The notes: generated by a model from the letters alone, not told the origin. Shown: positions 47,749 to 58,938, numbered from the stretch's first letter. The stretch is DNA of 64,000 bases from CAWDMC01 sp963803295 (GCA_963803295.1 CAWDMC010000008.1:9140-73139); one strand, 5' to 3'. Translations and numbers: made by a program.

Positions 47749-48150
47749 ATGACCAAGAGAACTCTCGCGCTAACCAAGCACATTGGCTTTCGGGTGAGCC
47801 CACCGGTATTCGACGAGATTCAATTGCGCGCCGACTCAGAGAGCAAGCAGTTGAACGAGTGGTGTCGGGACAAAACGATCGAGGCCGCCAAACAGTTCGC
47901 CGCTTCACAATCCGAGCGGGCTTTGCTGGCTGAGATCAAAGCGACACAGGCCATCATGATCAACCTGCTTTTCACCCTGGCCACCAACGGGAAGCTGACC
48001 CGAGATGGCGTCCAGCAGGTCGTGGATGCGGCCCACGCCGCCAAATACAAGGAGGCCAGCGAACTCCTCAAGCAGGCCTTTGCCCGAACTCAGCCACGCC
48101 GAGTCGAACCGGCTGGCGCAGGGAGTTCCCAGGCGGGAGGCCTCCGATGA
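47749..48150 (+). CDS. MobC/relaxosome accessory-like protein
   Basis: A 133-residue protein. The N-terminal half reads like a ribbon-helix-helix or MobC-type segment (HIGFRVSPPVFDEIQLRADS, then NEWCRDKTIEAAK). A helical C-terminus follows. ATG at 47749 is preferred; ATG at 47719 in the same frame is possible. It overlaps the coupling protein by ATGA and lies next to the candidate oriT, so a role in the relaxosome is likely. Confidence 0.6.
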   Translation: MTKRTLALTKHIGFRVSPPVFDEIQLRADSESKQLNEWCRDKTIEAAKQFAASQSERALLAEIKATQAIMINLLFTLATNGKLTRDGVQQVVDAAHAAKYKEASELLKQAFARTQPRRVEPAGAGSSQAGGLR

Positions 48151-50156
48151 ATCCCGAAAGCCGCCCGCGAACTGTCCCGTTCAACGAGGATCACAACTGG
48201 CCTCGGCATAAGCCGGTCTTCAGTCTGCTCGCCTTTCTGTTCGCACTCTTCTGCGGGGCGGGACTATTCGCTTATCAGTTCAAAACAGCCTGGACGCCTC
48301 TGCAACGATACTACCTCTCGCCCTATTTTCGAACCGCCCATCTCAGTTCGCGACCTAACCGGTTCCTGCGATCCCCTAACCCGCATCGGGTAATCACGAT
48401 CGTATACCCGAACGGAGCAAGGATGGCCCTTGACAGCGAGGTTGTGCCCGTCCCAATGCAACCGGGAACCGACCCTGGGATCGTTGACTTTACTCTCTCC
48501 CAAACGGCTCTCCGGAACTCCGCCCGGCGCCTCGAATGGCAGACACTGAGACTGGATGACCAATGGCTCCACGCTTGGCTTGAGCATTGGATTTATGCCG
48601 ATCGTTCCCTCTGGCAAATGTGCCGCGATGCCTTCTATGCGGCTCTCCTCGCACTGGCTCTGGCGCTCCCCCTCGCTATCCGTAAGGACACCGCAGAGGG
48701 CCGGAAGCGGCGCCTGGGGCGTGCCCTCAAAGGAGCCAATCTAATCAGCCGAGCCCAGTTCCATCGGTGCACGAAGCATCACGACGGCATCGGCTGGCTT
48801 ACAAAAGACCCTCCTACGATGTGGGAACGGCTTTTTTTGAAAGGTGTTCAGCGGCAAAAGGTTTGCGTCGCTCGCGGGAACGAGTGGGAGCACTTCCTGA
48901 TTGTCGGGGACACGGGTACCGGCAAGTCCTCCCTGATCCGCCAGCTTCTGATTCAGCTCCGCGAGCGAGGAGAGACGGCAATCGTTTATGACCCGGCCCG
49001 CGAGTATCTGACCCAGTTTTTCGATCCGGGTGGCGAGGATGTGATCCTGAATCCGCTCGACGCCCGGATGCCTTACTGGACTCCCGCCGATGAAATCCTT
49101 CACCATACCGAGGCCGAGGCACTTGCCAAATCCCTGTTCCCTGAGCGTGACCGGGAGAACCGATTCTTCATCGAGAGCCCGCGCAAGATCTTCGCGCACC
49201 TCCTCAAGTATTACCCCAGCCCCAAGGACCTCTGCGATTGGATCGCCAGGCCTGATCCGGAGATCGATAGGCGGGTTGCCGGAACACCGCTTGAGGCCAT
49301 CGTTGCGAAGAACGCTCCGCAACAACGCAGCGGCGTGTTGGCAGTGCTGGAACGGGTCAGTAGCGCTCTCAGCCTGCTCCCTTCGCGGCGCAAGTCCAAA
49401 TGGTCTGCGACCGGGTGGGCAGAGCGCCGATCCGGTTGGGTATTCCTAACGACTATGCCCGAGACACGCGAAATTCTGCGGCCCCTCGTGAGCCTGTGGC
49501 TCGACTTTCTCCTGCTCCGCCTAACCGCGCAGACGGGACTGGACCTCCGACCGGTCTGGGTGATTCTGGACGAACTGGCCAGCCTGGAAACTCTACCCAC
49601 TCTACCTTTCGCCTTGAGTGAGAGCCGGAAGTCGAACACGCGCATGGTGCTGGGACTGCAAGGCCGAAGCCAGATCGAGGTGCGCTATGGGCGTGAGGCC
49701 GAGGCGATGCTTTCTCAACCGCGCACCAAGATTTTCCTCCGCACCAGCGAGCCCAGGGCCGCCGAGTGGATCAGCAAGTCGATCGGCGAGGTCGAAATCG
49801 AGCACCTTCGGGAAGGCCGGAACGTGGGTGATTTGGGCTTCCGGCGCTCCCGGAACGCCACCGTGGACCGGCGGATCGAGGCAGCGATACTCGCCTCCGA
49901 GATCAGCAACCTGGAGAACCTGGAGGGTTACTTTCAGACACCGGGTTACACGCTGAAGTTTAGCTTTCCGTATTTTGCGGCCATGCGGCTCCATCCTGCA
50001 CTGCTCCGCGCTGACCTTCCCGCGCCGTTGGCGCTGAGAGCGCCCGACACGGCGATCCCGGAGTCACCCGAGGATGCCCCCGAACAGGCCCAAATCATGT
50101 GGCCGCCAACTCCGGCAACGACCGAAGAAGGCGACAACGAATCGGTGACGAGTTAG
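48147..50156 (+). CDS. Type IV coupling protein (VirD4/TraD/TrwB-like)
   Basis: A 669-residue membrane ATPase that couples the relaxosome to the T4SS channel. Two N-terminal membrane helices lie at about 24-43 and 162-178 with a periplasmic loop between. Walker A is VGDTGTGKSS (254-261). Later motifs include VWVILDELASLETLPTLPFA and LGLQGRSQIEVRYGREAEAM, as in TrwB/TraD. Intact and of normal length. Confidence 0.9.
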   Translation: MNPESRPRTVPFNEDHNWPRHKPVFSLLAFLFALFCGAGLFAYQFKTAWTPLQRYYLSPYFRTAHLSSRPNRFLRSPNPHRVITIVYPNGARMALDSEVVPVPMQPGTDPGIVDFTLSQTALRNSARRLEWQTLRLDDQWLHAWLEHWIYADRSLWQMCRDAFYAALLALALALPLAIRKDTAEGRKRRLGRALKGANLISRAQFHRCTKHHDGIGWLTKDPPTMWERLFLKGVQRQKVCVARGNEWEHFLIVGDTGTGKSSLIRQLLIQLRERGETAIVYDPAREYLTQFFDPGGEDVILNPLDARMPYWTPADEILHHTEAEALAKSLFPERDRENRFFIESPRKIFAHLLKYYPSPKDLCDWIARPDPEIDRRVAGTPLEAIVAKNAPQQRSGVLAVLERVSSALSLLPSRRKSKWSATGWAERRSGWVFLTTMPETREILRPLVSLWLDFLLLRLTAQTGLDLRPVWVILDELASLETLPTLPFALSESRKSNTRMVLGLQGRSQIEVRYGREAEAMLSQPRTKIFLRTSEPRAAEWISKSIGEVEIEHLREGRNVGDLGFRRSRNATVDRRIEAAILASEISNLENLEGYFQTPGYTLKFSFPYFAAMRLHPALLRADLPAPLALRAPDTAIPESPEDAPEQAQIMWPPTPATTEEGDNESVTS

Positions 50157-50160
50157 ATCC

Positions 50161-52935
50161 ATGTTGACGATCTCCAAGCCGTTGAGTAGCGGGCAAGCCC
50201 ACTCCTACCACGATAAGGAGTTTGCTAACGCCGACCAGAATTACTACTCCCAGGCGGGTGGAGTACGGGGCGAGTGGCAGGGTGAGCTGGCCAAAGCATG
50301 GGGACTCGTTGGCGAGGTTCACGCTAATCAGTTCCATCGCCTGGCTGAGGGTCAGCATCCTGAGACCGGTGAGCAACTGGTCAAGCATCGTATCGCCAGC
50401 CAGTACCAGAACGGCCAGGGAGAAACGGTCTGCGCCGCCAGCCACCGCGCCGGCTGGGACGCCACCTTCAGTGCGCCCAAGAGTGTTTCCATTACTGCTC
50501 TCGTCGGGGGTGACGAACGGGTTCGAGAGGCCCATCGGGAGAGCGTGCGGATTGCCCTGAATGAGCTGGAGCATTATGTCCAGGCCCGCATCGGAGGCAA
50601 TCACCCCGCCGAGACGTCGGGCAAGATGGTTGCCGCCAAATTCGAGCATGACAGCGCCCGGCCGGTGAACGGGTATGCCGCTCCTCAGCTTCACACTCAT
50701 ACCGTGATCTTCAATATCACTGAGACTGGCGACGGGAAAACACATGCCTTGCAGCCTCGTGAGCTTTATCGGACGCAGCGCTATGCCACAGCCGTCTACC
50801 GTTCGGAACTCGCCACAAGGCTGCGGACGCTGGGCTACGAATTGGATTGCGGCGCCAACGGTGAATTCGAAATTAAAGGCTACTCCGCCGAGTATCTTGC
50901 CGCCAGCAGCCCGCGGCGGCAGCAGATCAAACAGTACCTGAAGGCGATTGGACTCGAAGGAGCTGAGGCCGCCGAAATCGGCGCCCATCGGACGCGGGAG
51001 GCCAAGATCCACATCAACCCCGAGGAGATGAAGCGGATCAATCTCACTCTGGCTGCACAGCACGGCAATGACCCGCAGGCGGTCGTGGCGCAGGCTCGGA
51101 ATCGCCAACGGCACATTCCGGAAGCGGCCGGGAATTTCCGAGAGGCAGCGCGACAGAACCCCGTAGCACAGATGGCGCTGACTTACGCGCGAGACCGGAA
51201 CATGGAGCGCGAGGCCACTGTGGAAGAGCGCGTTTTGCTGCAGGACGCCCTGAAGCGGGCCATGGGCGAGGCAACGCTGGGAGAGATCCGGGAGAACCTA
51301 GCAGCGCGCCTCAAGAGCGGGGAGTTTGTCACCGTTTCAAACGCCACAACCGGGCGCGAAGGACAGGTTCACACCACCGCACAGATGCGCGGGGTCGAAC
51401 GAGAGAACATAGCAACCATGCAGTCCGGGCAAGGGCTGGGAGAACCCCTGGTTCGTCCTAAAGCCCAGCGACGGATCGAATCGGAGTTCCAGCACTTCAC
51501 TGGCGCCCAACGTCAAGCGGTGCGCGAAGTCCTCGAAAGCCGGGATCGTTTCACCGGCTTGCAAGGCGTCGCCGGGTCCGGCAAAACTATGGCCCTCGCT
51601 GCCGTTCGCCGTGCTACCGAGGCCGAGGGCTACCGGGTTCAGGGTTTTGCTCCAACCTCCCGTGCCGCTCACCAACTCGAGGAGGCGGGCATTCCGTCGA
51701 CCACGTTGCAGCGCTTCCTCACCCAACCCAGGGCGGCGGAGAACGAAGGCAGGCGGCTCTATGTTCTCGACGAATCGAGCCTCGCGAGCACAAAGCTTGT
51801 CCACGACCTGCTTAAGCGGCTGGGCGAGAAAGACCGGGTGCTGCTCGTAGGCGATACTCGCCAGCACCAGGCCGTCGAGGCCGGTCGTCCCTTCCAGCAG
51901 ATGCAGGAAGCTGGAATGCGAACAGTGCAGCTTGACGAGATCCTCCGCCAGAAGGACCCTGACCTGAAACAGGCCGTCGAACTTGTCGCTCAAGGCCAAG
52001 TCAAGGAAGCGATCCAGCAGATGGACCGGCAGGGCCGGGTCCACGAGATCCCCGGCGCCCAGGAGCGATTGGAGGCCATCGCGAGGGATTATCTCCGTCA
52101 GCCGGAAGGCACATTTGTCATTTCTCCTGACAACCGGAGCCGCTCTCAGATCAACCATCTCGTGCACGAGAGCCTGAAGGCCCAGGAATCTCTGAGCCAG
52201 CAAGAGTACACCGTGACCGTCCTGGTGAATCGCCAGGATCTCACTGGCGCAGACCGCCAATGGGCGGCGCAATACCAACCCGGGGACGCGGTCCGTTACA
52301 CGCGGGGTAGTCGGCAGATCGGCGTTGAAGCCGGGCGAGTACACAACCGTGGCGGCCGTGGATCAGAGCCAGAACCTGCTCACCGTGCGGCACCAGGATG
52401 GCAAGGAACTCACCTACGATCCGCGGAGGCTGCAGGGCGTGAACGTGTACCGGTCCGAGGAGAGAACCTTTGCCGAAGGCGAGCGCCTTCAGTTCACAGC
52501 GCCCTTCAAGAAGGAGCGCGTTGCCAACCGTGAACTGGGACGTCTCGAAGGAATCGACACGAGCGGGAACCTACAGGTCCGCCTGGACTCAGGCCGAACG
52601 GTACGGTTCGACCTGGGAGAGCACAGTCACCTCGATTACGGCTATGCGATGACCAGTTATTCCAGCCAGGGCCAGACTGCCGACCGCGTTCTTGTGCATC
52701 TCGCTACCGACCGTGACAATCCCGGACTCGGTCAATCGCCGGCTCGCCTACGTAGCGCTTTCGCGGGCCCGGCACGATACCCAGATCTACACCGACAACG
52801 CTGCCAATCTCGGCGAGAGGCTGGGCCGGGAGGTCTCGAAGACGATCGCACTTGAACACAAACCGGTGTCAAGAGCAATGGCAGAGCCTTCTGGGAATCA
52901 GAAGCACCATGACCTGGGAGCAGAGAAACGAATGA
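50161..52935 (+). pseudogene. MobF relaxase-helicase (TrwC/TraI-like), frameshifted near the end
   Basis: The N-terminal relaxase has catalytic-type tyrosines Tyr28/Tyr29 (NYYSQAGGVRGEW) and the HUH metal site in QLHTHTVIFN (His178, His180, plus His163). A RecD-like helicase follows: GVAGSGKT, VLDESSL and, near the end, YVALSRARHDTQIYTD. The frame is good to about 52320. An extra base there and another at about 52710 (CCCGG for CCGG) move the end into two other frames. The frame that holds the last motif has no stop until 52997. The natural stop is probably the TGA at 52933, overlapping virB11. Confidence 0.85.
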
Positions 52936-53917
52936 CAGGATTTGAACTGATTCTCCCGTTCTTGACGACCGATCGAGCACCTGATTCTCGACCCTGACAT
53001 CAGCGAGATCATGGTGAACGGTCCGAGCGTGTCTTCATCGAGCGCGCCGGCTACCTCGATGAGGCCCCTGGTGTCGCCCTTACCGAGAAATCCCTCATAA
53101 TCGCCGTGAAGAACATCGCCCGCCGTCTTGGGGACGATATCTCGGAATCGAAACCGATCCTCGATTCGCGGCTCCCTGACGGCAGCCGGGTTGCTGCGGT
53201 CATCCCGCCCTGCAGCGTCAACGGCATCACCCTCACCATCCGTAAGTTCAACTCGCGGCATTTCACCATCGATGATCTAGTCGAAATCGGGACTTTGCCG
53301 CGAGGCCTGGCAGGCGAGCTTGAGACCCAGATTCTCGACCGAAAGAACATTATCATCAGCGGCGGCACGGGAACAGGGAAGACGACCCTGCTCAATATCC
53401 TCGCCGGACCTTATCCCGAACGAGCAGCGGTTGGTGATTATCGAGGACACTGCCGAAATCCAGATTCGGAAGGACAACCTGGTGCGCCTCGAGGCCCGCC
53501 GGGAACAGAACGGGCTGCCCGCTGTTACAATTCGTGATCTGCTGAAGGCCACACTTCGCCATCGGCCTGATCGCATCATTCTCGGCGAGATCCGGGGCGG
53601 GGAGGCCTTCGACTCTTGCAGCTTTTGAATACCGGGCACTCCGGCACGCTCTGTACGTCCACGCAACATCAGCCGCGCAGGGACTTTCCCGTTTCACCAG
53701 TTGCGTCCTGCAAAGCGGAGTGGAGCTACCCTACCGCGCCATCAAGACCAATATCGCGGACTCTCTTCATCTCATTCTCCAGCTCGAACGGCGGCCCGGA
53801 AGGCGGTTTCGTATCCGGAGGTGGTCCAGATCCAGGGTTATGACCCGGACGCCGACCGCTACGACTTCAATCCGATTTACACCAGCGTGGGAAGACTATG
53901 CCGACGTCAGACCTTAA
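52932..53917 (+). pseudogene. virB11: VirB11-type secretion ATPase, heavily frameshifted
   Basis: Protein blocks in all three frames fit VirB11 in order: ELILPFLTTD, HLILDPDISEIMVNG, IKNIARRLGDDISESKPILD, Walker A SGGTGTGKTTLLNIL and VIIEDTAEIQ. Then come ALRHRPDRIILGEIRGGEAF-type sequence, LLNTGHSGTL and the C-terminal IQGYDPDADRYDF. At least five indels are needed. As read it cannot work. Confidence 0.75.
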
Positions 53918-55019
53918 CCCGTGGGAAGACCATCAGGTCTCTGTCCCGAAGGAGTACATCCGAGCGAACTACGAGCCCTCCGACCGGCTGGCCGTCGTCA
54001 TTCTCGACCGCGAGCACGGCAAGGCCGTGCAGCGCATCGCCACGGCCCAAGCCATTGCCAGTCCCAAGTTCCAGGCGTGGTTGCGCTACAAGAACGCCAG
54101 CGGCTCCGACATCTATATCTCGCAGAACACCCTTCGCGAGAACGCCAGCGGCCGGACCAAAGTCGACATAGCCGCCATCCGGCACGTCTTTCTTGATCTC
54201 GATAAGGACGGTGATCAAGCAGTCGCAGCGATTCAGCAGAGCGACAAGGTCCCCGAACCGAATTTCGTGATCCGCACTTCACCTGGCAAGTACCAAGTGA
54301 TCTGGAAAGTGGAGGGCATGACACTGCCCGAAGCCGAGACGATCCAACGCGCTATGGTGAAGGAGTTCAATGGCGATCCGGCAGCTACCGATTCGAGCCG
54401 TGTTCTCCGCCTGCCTGGTTTCCATAACAAGAAATATCAGGAGAACTATCGAGTTGAGGCCGACGCGCGCAACTTCCAAACTTACCACGCCAAGCGACTT
54501 TAAAGTAGCCTTCGACCAGATGCAGTCACCCGCTCAAGCCCTACCTCAGGAACGGCTCAGCCGCGAGCCAAGGCAAGGCAATGCAGAACCAGCGAACGCC
54601 ATCAGACCACGACTGGACCTGGGCGATACGGCGACTCCGGCGGGGCGAAGAGCCCAAAGCCGTTATCGAGAAGCTGACGGACTATCGTGATGACAAGCCT
54701 AACCCGCAATACTACGCCCGGCTGACTGTGACTCGCGCGTACGCGACGGTGGCTCTCGCACGCGGAGACGACCCGGACCAAGTGGTCAAGAACTCTCAGT
54801 GCTTATCCACCGCGGCCGTACGATAACGGCGAGCAGTATGCACGGGCGACGGTTCAGCAAGCTTTGGACAAGCTTGGACGGGCGGTTGAGCACAAGCAAT
54901 CTGCCGGAGACGGGACCGTGCGGCAGAGCCACCAGGCCCACCAGGGGGGCCAGCAGCAGGAGAATTCCGAGACACAGCGGCCGGGTCAGGCCCATCTCAG
55001 CTTGAGGATTGCACCATGA
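53898..55019 (+). pseudogene. RepB-type DNA primase-like protein, frameshifted
   Basis: The first 200 residues are intact: YIRANYEPSDRLAVVILDRE, RHVFLDLDKDGDQAVAAIQQ and SSRVLRLPGFHNKKY. They match the RepB primase domain of mobilisable plasmids. The C-terminal half (DFKVAFDQMQSPAQALPQER, RTPSDHDWTWAIRRLRRGEE, YDNGEQYARATVQQALDKLG) is spread over further frames, with breaks near 54495, 54580 and 54800. It ends at TGA 55017, overlapping the next gene. It would prime the transferred strand or plasmid replication. Confidence 0.75.
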
Positions 55020-55675
55020 CGATGCGACTCTGCGTTCTCCGCTGGCTCCTTTCTAACCTGATTTTGGCGAGTGTCCTGTTCGGTTGTGGCGGCCTGACCA
55101 GACCGCTGGTGCGAATTGGCTATCTGGTGATCTTCGCGGCGGCGGGGGCAGTGACCGTGCTGATAAGCGACCGCTCACTGGCTCAGGAACGAAGTCAGCC
55201 GGGTCCGGGCGCGAGGGACCCGGAAGTGCGCCTCCTGACCAGTTTCCTGTTCCTTGCGACTGTGGCAGTGGCTGCTCTCGACCGACGTCTGCACTTGACC
55301 GCCGCTGTCCCACGGGAATGGCAAATCGGTGCCTTCACCTTGCTCGTGCCACTGGCAGGCCTCCAGACCTGGGCGATGGCGGTCAACCCGTACTTCTCCT
55401 CCGTGATCCGCCTTCAGACTGACCGTGGACATTACCTGGTGACCCGTGGCCCCTACCGATTCGTCCGACACCCAGGGTACCTTGCGATGCTCCTCACCAT
55501 GCCGGCGACAGCGATCGCGCTGGGATCGGGGCTTGCTCTGGTTCCGGCCTTCGCGTACTCCGCCGTCATCGTGTGTCGTACAATTGCGGAAGATCATTTT
55601 TTGAAGGAGAACCTCAATGGCTACACCGAATATTCGGCTGTCGTCGGCTGCCGGTTCGCGCCCGGACTCTGGTAA
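55016..55675 (+). CDS. Isoprenylcysteine carboxyl methyltransferase-like membrane protein
   Basis: A 219-residue polytopic protein. The C-terminal part has the family pattern YLVTRGPYRFVRHPGYLAML and AEDHFLKENLNGYTEYSAVV, which binds SAM in ICMT/PEMT-type enzymes. It overlaps the primase end by ATGA and the next gene by 59 bp. The substrate is unknown; bacterial members often methylate lipids or are uncharacterised. Its presence inside a conjugation operon is unusual. Confidence 0.8.
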   Translation: MTMRLCVLRWLLSNLILASVLFGCGGLTRPLVRIGYLVIFAAAGAVTVLISDRSLAQERSQPGPGARDPEVRLLTSFLFLATVAVAALDRRLHLTAAVPREWQIGAFTLLVPLAGLQTWAMAVNPYFSSVIRLQTDRGHYLVTRGPYRFVRHPGYLAMLLTMPATAIALGSGLALVPAFAYSAVIVCRTIAEDHFLKENLNGYTEYSAVVGCRFAPGLW

Positions 55676-56168
55676 TACAGGCGCAATCGAATGGCAGTGC
55701 CCCAACTGCCACTCATCAGATCTCGTGAAGCTCTCACTCGTCTATGCGGCGGGCATCTCCGGGATCGACGCCCATTCGCGGGGTCGTGGCCTCGCCCTAG
55801 CTGAAAACGGGATCGCGGTGAGCTTCAGCGGTGCGGAAACCACGGGCACACTCCAGACCCAGCTCTCCCGGATCGCAAGCCCGCCGCACAAGAAGCGCTA
55901 TCGTTACTTCGTGCTTGCGTGGGTCCTCGGGCTGGTATCCGCAAGCTGGCTCGCCATCGCTCTCCAGGCGGCTGAACCGCGCTATGCTGCCGACCTGAAG
56001 CAAGGATTCGTTTGGCTTGCGTGGATATATTGCGGCTTTCTGGCCTGGATGCTTTGGGTCCTTTGGCGCTACAACCATCGCCTTTACCCGCAGCGATATC
56101 GCGAGTGGAATCGTTCTTTCATATGCCGCCGTTGCGGAAAGATCGTCCGCATTGGCTTGCATCCTTAG
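55617..56168 (+). CDS. Two-zinc-ribbon membrane protein
   Basis: A 183-residue protein, start after AAGGAGAACCTCA. An N-terminal CPNC and a C-terminal CRRC (ICRRCGKIVRIG) can form a zinc ribbon. Two membrane helices lie between them (FVLAWVLGLVSASWLAIALQ and FVWLAWIYCGFLAWMLWVLW). Overlap with the methyltransferase gene suggests joint function. Family not recognised. Confidence 0.7.
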   Translation: MATPNIRLSSAAGSRPDSGNTGAIEWQCPNCHSSDLVKLSLVYAAGISGIDAHSRGRGLALAENGIAVSFSGAETTGTLQTQLSRIASPPHKKRYRYFVLAWVLGLVSASWLAIALQAAEPRYAADLKQGFVWLAWIYCGFLAWMLWVLWRYNHRLYPQRYREWNRSFICRRCGKIVRIGLHP

Positions 56169-56215
56169 ACAAACTCCGTCTCGGCAGCGGGACTTTCGAA
56201 CGGGAAAGAGCGCGA

Positions 56216-57253
56216 ATGAGCGATAACAGAGCGGTTGTCCCGAAAGGGTACACCGCGTTTCTTAAAGACTTGAAGGAGCGAATCCGGACGGCTCAGGTTA
56301 GGGCCTCCCTTGCTGTCAACCGAGAGCTGGTTTTGCTCTATTGGTGCATCGGGAGAGACATCCTCGTCCAACAGAAGAAGCAAGGCTGGGGTGCCAAGAT
56401 CATCGACCGCCTAGCTGGTGATCTGCAACTGACGTTCCCCGAGGTGACTGGCTTCTCCCCCCGGAATCTCAAGTACATGCGGGCCTTCGCCGAGGCCTGG
56501 CCAGACGAGGCAATTGTGCAAGCGCTTGCTTGCACAAATTACCTGGTATCATAACATCGCCGTTATCGAGAAACATTGAAATCACCCGAAGCAGCGCCAT
56601 TGGTACGTACGTCAGGCCATCGAAAACGGCTGGAGTCGAAACGTGCTCGTGCACCAGATCGAAGGCGGGCTCTACGGGCGGCAAGGAAAGGCGCTGACCA
56701 ACTTCACGCGCACTTTGCCGGAGCCTCAGTCAGAACTTGCTCAGCAGATAGTTAAGGACCCTTACAACTTCGATTTCCTCACCTTGTCGCCCTCGGCCCA
56801 GGAGCGCGACCTGGAGCGAGCACTGCTTGACCGCCTTCGCGATTTTCTCCTGGAGCTCGGGGTGGGCTTCGCTTTCGTTGGAAGCCAGTACCCGCTGGAG
56901 AGTCGGCGGCCAGGAGTTCCGTCTCGATCTGCTCTTTTACCACCTTCGACTGCGCTGTTCATAGTCGTTAGAACTAAAGACTGACGAGCTTCCAGCCCGA
57001 GTTCGCCGGCAAGATGAATTTCTACCTCTCGGCCGTAGACGATCTTTTGCGCCAACCCGCTGACGCACCCAGCATAGGCATCATCCTATGCAAGTCCAGG
57101 AACAGAGTCGTCGTCGAATATGCTCTTCGCGACATAAGGAAGCCAGTTGGTGTGTCCCAGTACCGTCTCACTCAGGCCCTCCCCGAGCGCCTTCGCGGGA
57201 GCCTCCCGACGGTCGAAGAACTTGAGACAGGTCTCAAAGGAAACGATCCATAA
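56216..57253 (+). pseudogene. YhcG/DUF1016 PD-(D/E)xK nuclease, frameshifted
   Basis: The N-terminal domain (YTAFLKDLKERIRTAQVRAS, VNRELVLLYWCIGRDIL) ends at a stop near 56552. Downstream frames read NVLVHQIEGGLYGRQGKALT, LELGVGFAFVGSQYPLE, the nuclease core FRLDLLFYHLRLRC and AGKMNFYLSAVDDLLRQPAD. At least four indels separate the parts. YhcG proteins occur in mobile islands and are linked to defence or DNA repair. Confidence 0.8.
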
Positions 57254-57362
57254 TCGCGTGGTCCCGATGTTTCACGTTACCCCCCAAGCTCCTCCGCCGG
57301 AACGAGGGGTGGAAGGCAACGGTGTTTTAGGCGCAGCCGACCTTAAAGAGAGGTACTGCATT

Positions 57363-57704
57363 ATGTTTCGGAAAGCTACACCAACCGGTCCGACGGTTGG
57401 CTCCACTCGTGCGACCATCTGTCCGGCCCACTCGTCGGTAACAGAGCGTGAGTTCGGGGCTTGCCGCGAATGGCTGGGGTTGAGGGAGCTCAGCAACTAC
57501 GCGGACATTTGCGAGAGGACGCTCCGCTCCTGGATTTACTCTCCGGTCGATCCTCTCCCCGCCGTCAAGGTTTCGGGCAAAGTACTCGTTCGGAGATCGG
57601 ATTTCGACGCTTACCTTCACCGGCATCGGATCAAACCTCTGCAGGACATCAACGTCGATGCGATTGTGCAAGATGTCCTGAAAGGAGCAGGCAATGGGCG
57701 TTAA
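57363..57704 (+). CDS. xis: Excisionase-like HTH protein
   Basis: A 113-residue protein. Residues 40-90 form a MerR/Xis-like helix-turn-helix with wing (LRELSNYADICERTLRSWIY, LPAVKVSGKVLVRRSDFDAY). ATG at 57363 has a GAGAGG site. It overlaps the integrase start by 11 bp, the usual xis-int arrangement, so it probably controls excision direction. Confidence 0.75.
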   Translation: MFRKATPTGPTVGSTRATICPAHSSVTEREFGACREWLGLRELSNYADICERTLRSWIYSPVDPLPAVKVSGKVLVRRSDFDAYLHRHRIKPLQDINVDAIVQDVLKGAGNGR

Positions 57705-58938
57705 AGTGAAGAAGTATAAGGGGAGCTGGTACGTTTTCATTGACTATCAAGGTCACCGAAAGGCAAAGAAAGTCGGGTCCCGGGCTGCGGCTGAAAAAGT
57801 CAAGCGCCAGATCGAGGCACGGTTGGCACTCGGCGATCTGGGAGTTCTCCACGAACGGGACACCGAATCCTTTTCCGACTATTCACGGCGCTGGCTTGAA
57901 GAGCACGTCAAGGTACACTGCAAACTCTCTACCGCGATCAGTTACGAGCAGGTTGTCAGCTTTCATCTCGTGCCACGCTTTGGTGCATTGCGCTTGGACC
58001 ACATTACCAGGGATCAGGTCAAATCGTATCTCTCCGGAATAGCTGCCTCAGGCAAATCTCGCCGCGGTACCTTACAAAATATCCTAGCCACCATTCGAGC
58101 CATTCTGAATCACGCGCTCGAGGACGGGCTTATCAGCACGAACCCGGCCGCCCGCCTAGGTAAGGTAGTGCTTCGCGGCGCGCGAAAGCGAAGCCCTGAG
58201 TTCCTGACACGCGAGGAAGCACAACGGTTCTTAAACGCGGTTAGGGCACATCGCCCCAAGCGGTACCCGTTCTTCCTGGCGGCCCTTCGGGCCGGCCTAA
58301 GAGTTGGTGAATTGCTTGCCCTACATTGGGAGGATATACAGTTTGGCGAGAGTGAACTCGACCCAAACCGCTTCATTCTGGTGCGCCACAACTTCACGAG
58401 GCGTCAGTTCACCAGTACCAAGAGTAGAAAGGAGCGCCGCGTCGACTTGAGCAAGGAGCTTCGACGTACGCTGCAAGAGCTTCACGACCTGTGCGTCATT
58501 AGGGCGGTGGAGACAGGCGATTTCGATCAACACGGCCAGCCAATGTTCTCCAACCTGGTCTTTCCAAACGCCAAGGGCTGCCCCTTGAATGGCAACAACC
58601 TCTACAAGAGGGACTTTCTCCCTTGCTTAGAGGCGGCCGGCATTCGGCGGGTGACCTTGCACGCCTTGAGGCACACTTTCGCGTCCCTCTTGATTCAGCG
58701 GGGGGCAAGCTTGGCGTATGTCAAGGAGCAGATGGGACACAGCTCTATACAGGTCACCGTAGACACCTACGGTCACCTCATCCCCGGTGGCAACATCGAG
58801 TGGGTCGATGCCCTTGACGCCAAAACACGGCCGCAACCATCCGCAACCCAGGCGCAACCTGACCTACCTTACCCATCCCAGAACTACCCGCAAGTTGTTG
58901 AAATATCGCGAGCAGGATCAACAGGATCAAGGTCTTAA
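57694..58938 (+). CDS. int: Tyrosine recombinase/integrase
   Basis: A 414-residue phage-type integrase. The N-terminal AP2-like arm-binding and SAM-like core-binding domains span residues 1-165. The catalytic set is complete: Arg203 (GLRVGELLAL), Lys243, His323 and Arg326 (HALRHTF), His349 (MGHSS) and Tyr359 (DTYGH). Intact. It recombines att sites to integrate or excise the element. The C-terminal tail after residue 375 is low complexity and includes a repeat (PQPSATQAQP). Confidence 0.93.
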   Translation: MGVKVKKYKGSWYVFIDYQGHRKAKKVGSRAAAEKVKRQIEARLALGDLGVLHERDTESFSDYSRRWLEEHVKVHCKLSTAISYEQVVSFHLVPRFGALRLDHITRDQVKSYLSGIAASGKSRRGTLQNILATIRAILNHALEDGLISTNPAARLGKVVLRGARKRSPEFLTREEAQRFLNAVRAHRPKRYPFFLAALRAGLRVGELLALHWEDIQFGESELDPNRFILVRHNFTRRQFTSTKSRKERRVDLSKELRRTLQELHDLCVIRAVETGDFDQHGQPMFSNLVFPNAKGCPLNGNNLYKRDFLPCLEAAGIRRVTLHALRHTFASLLIQRGASLAYVKEQMGHSSIQVTVDTYGHLIPGGNIEWVDALDAKTRPQPSATQAQPDLPYPSQNYPQVVEISRAGSTGSRS

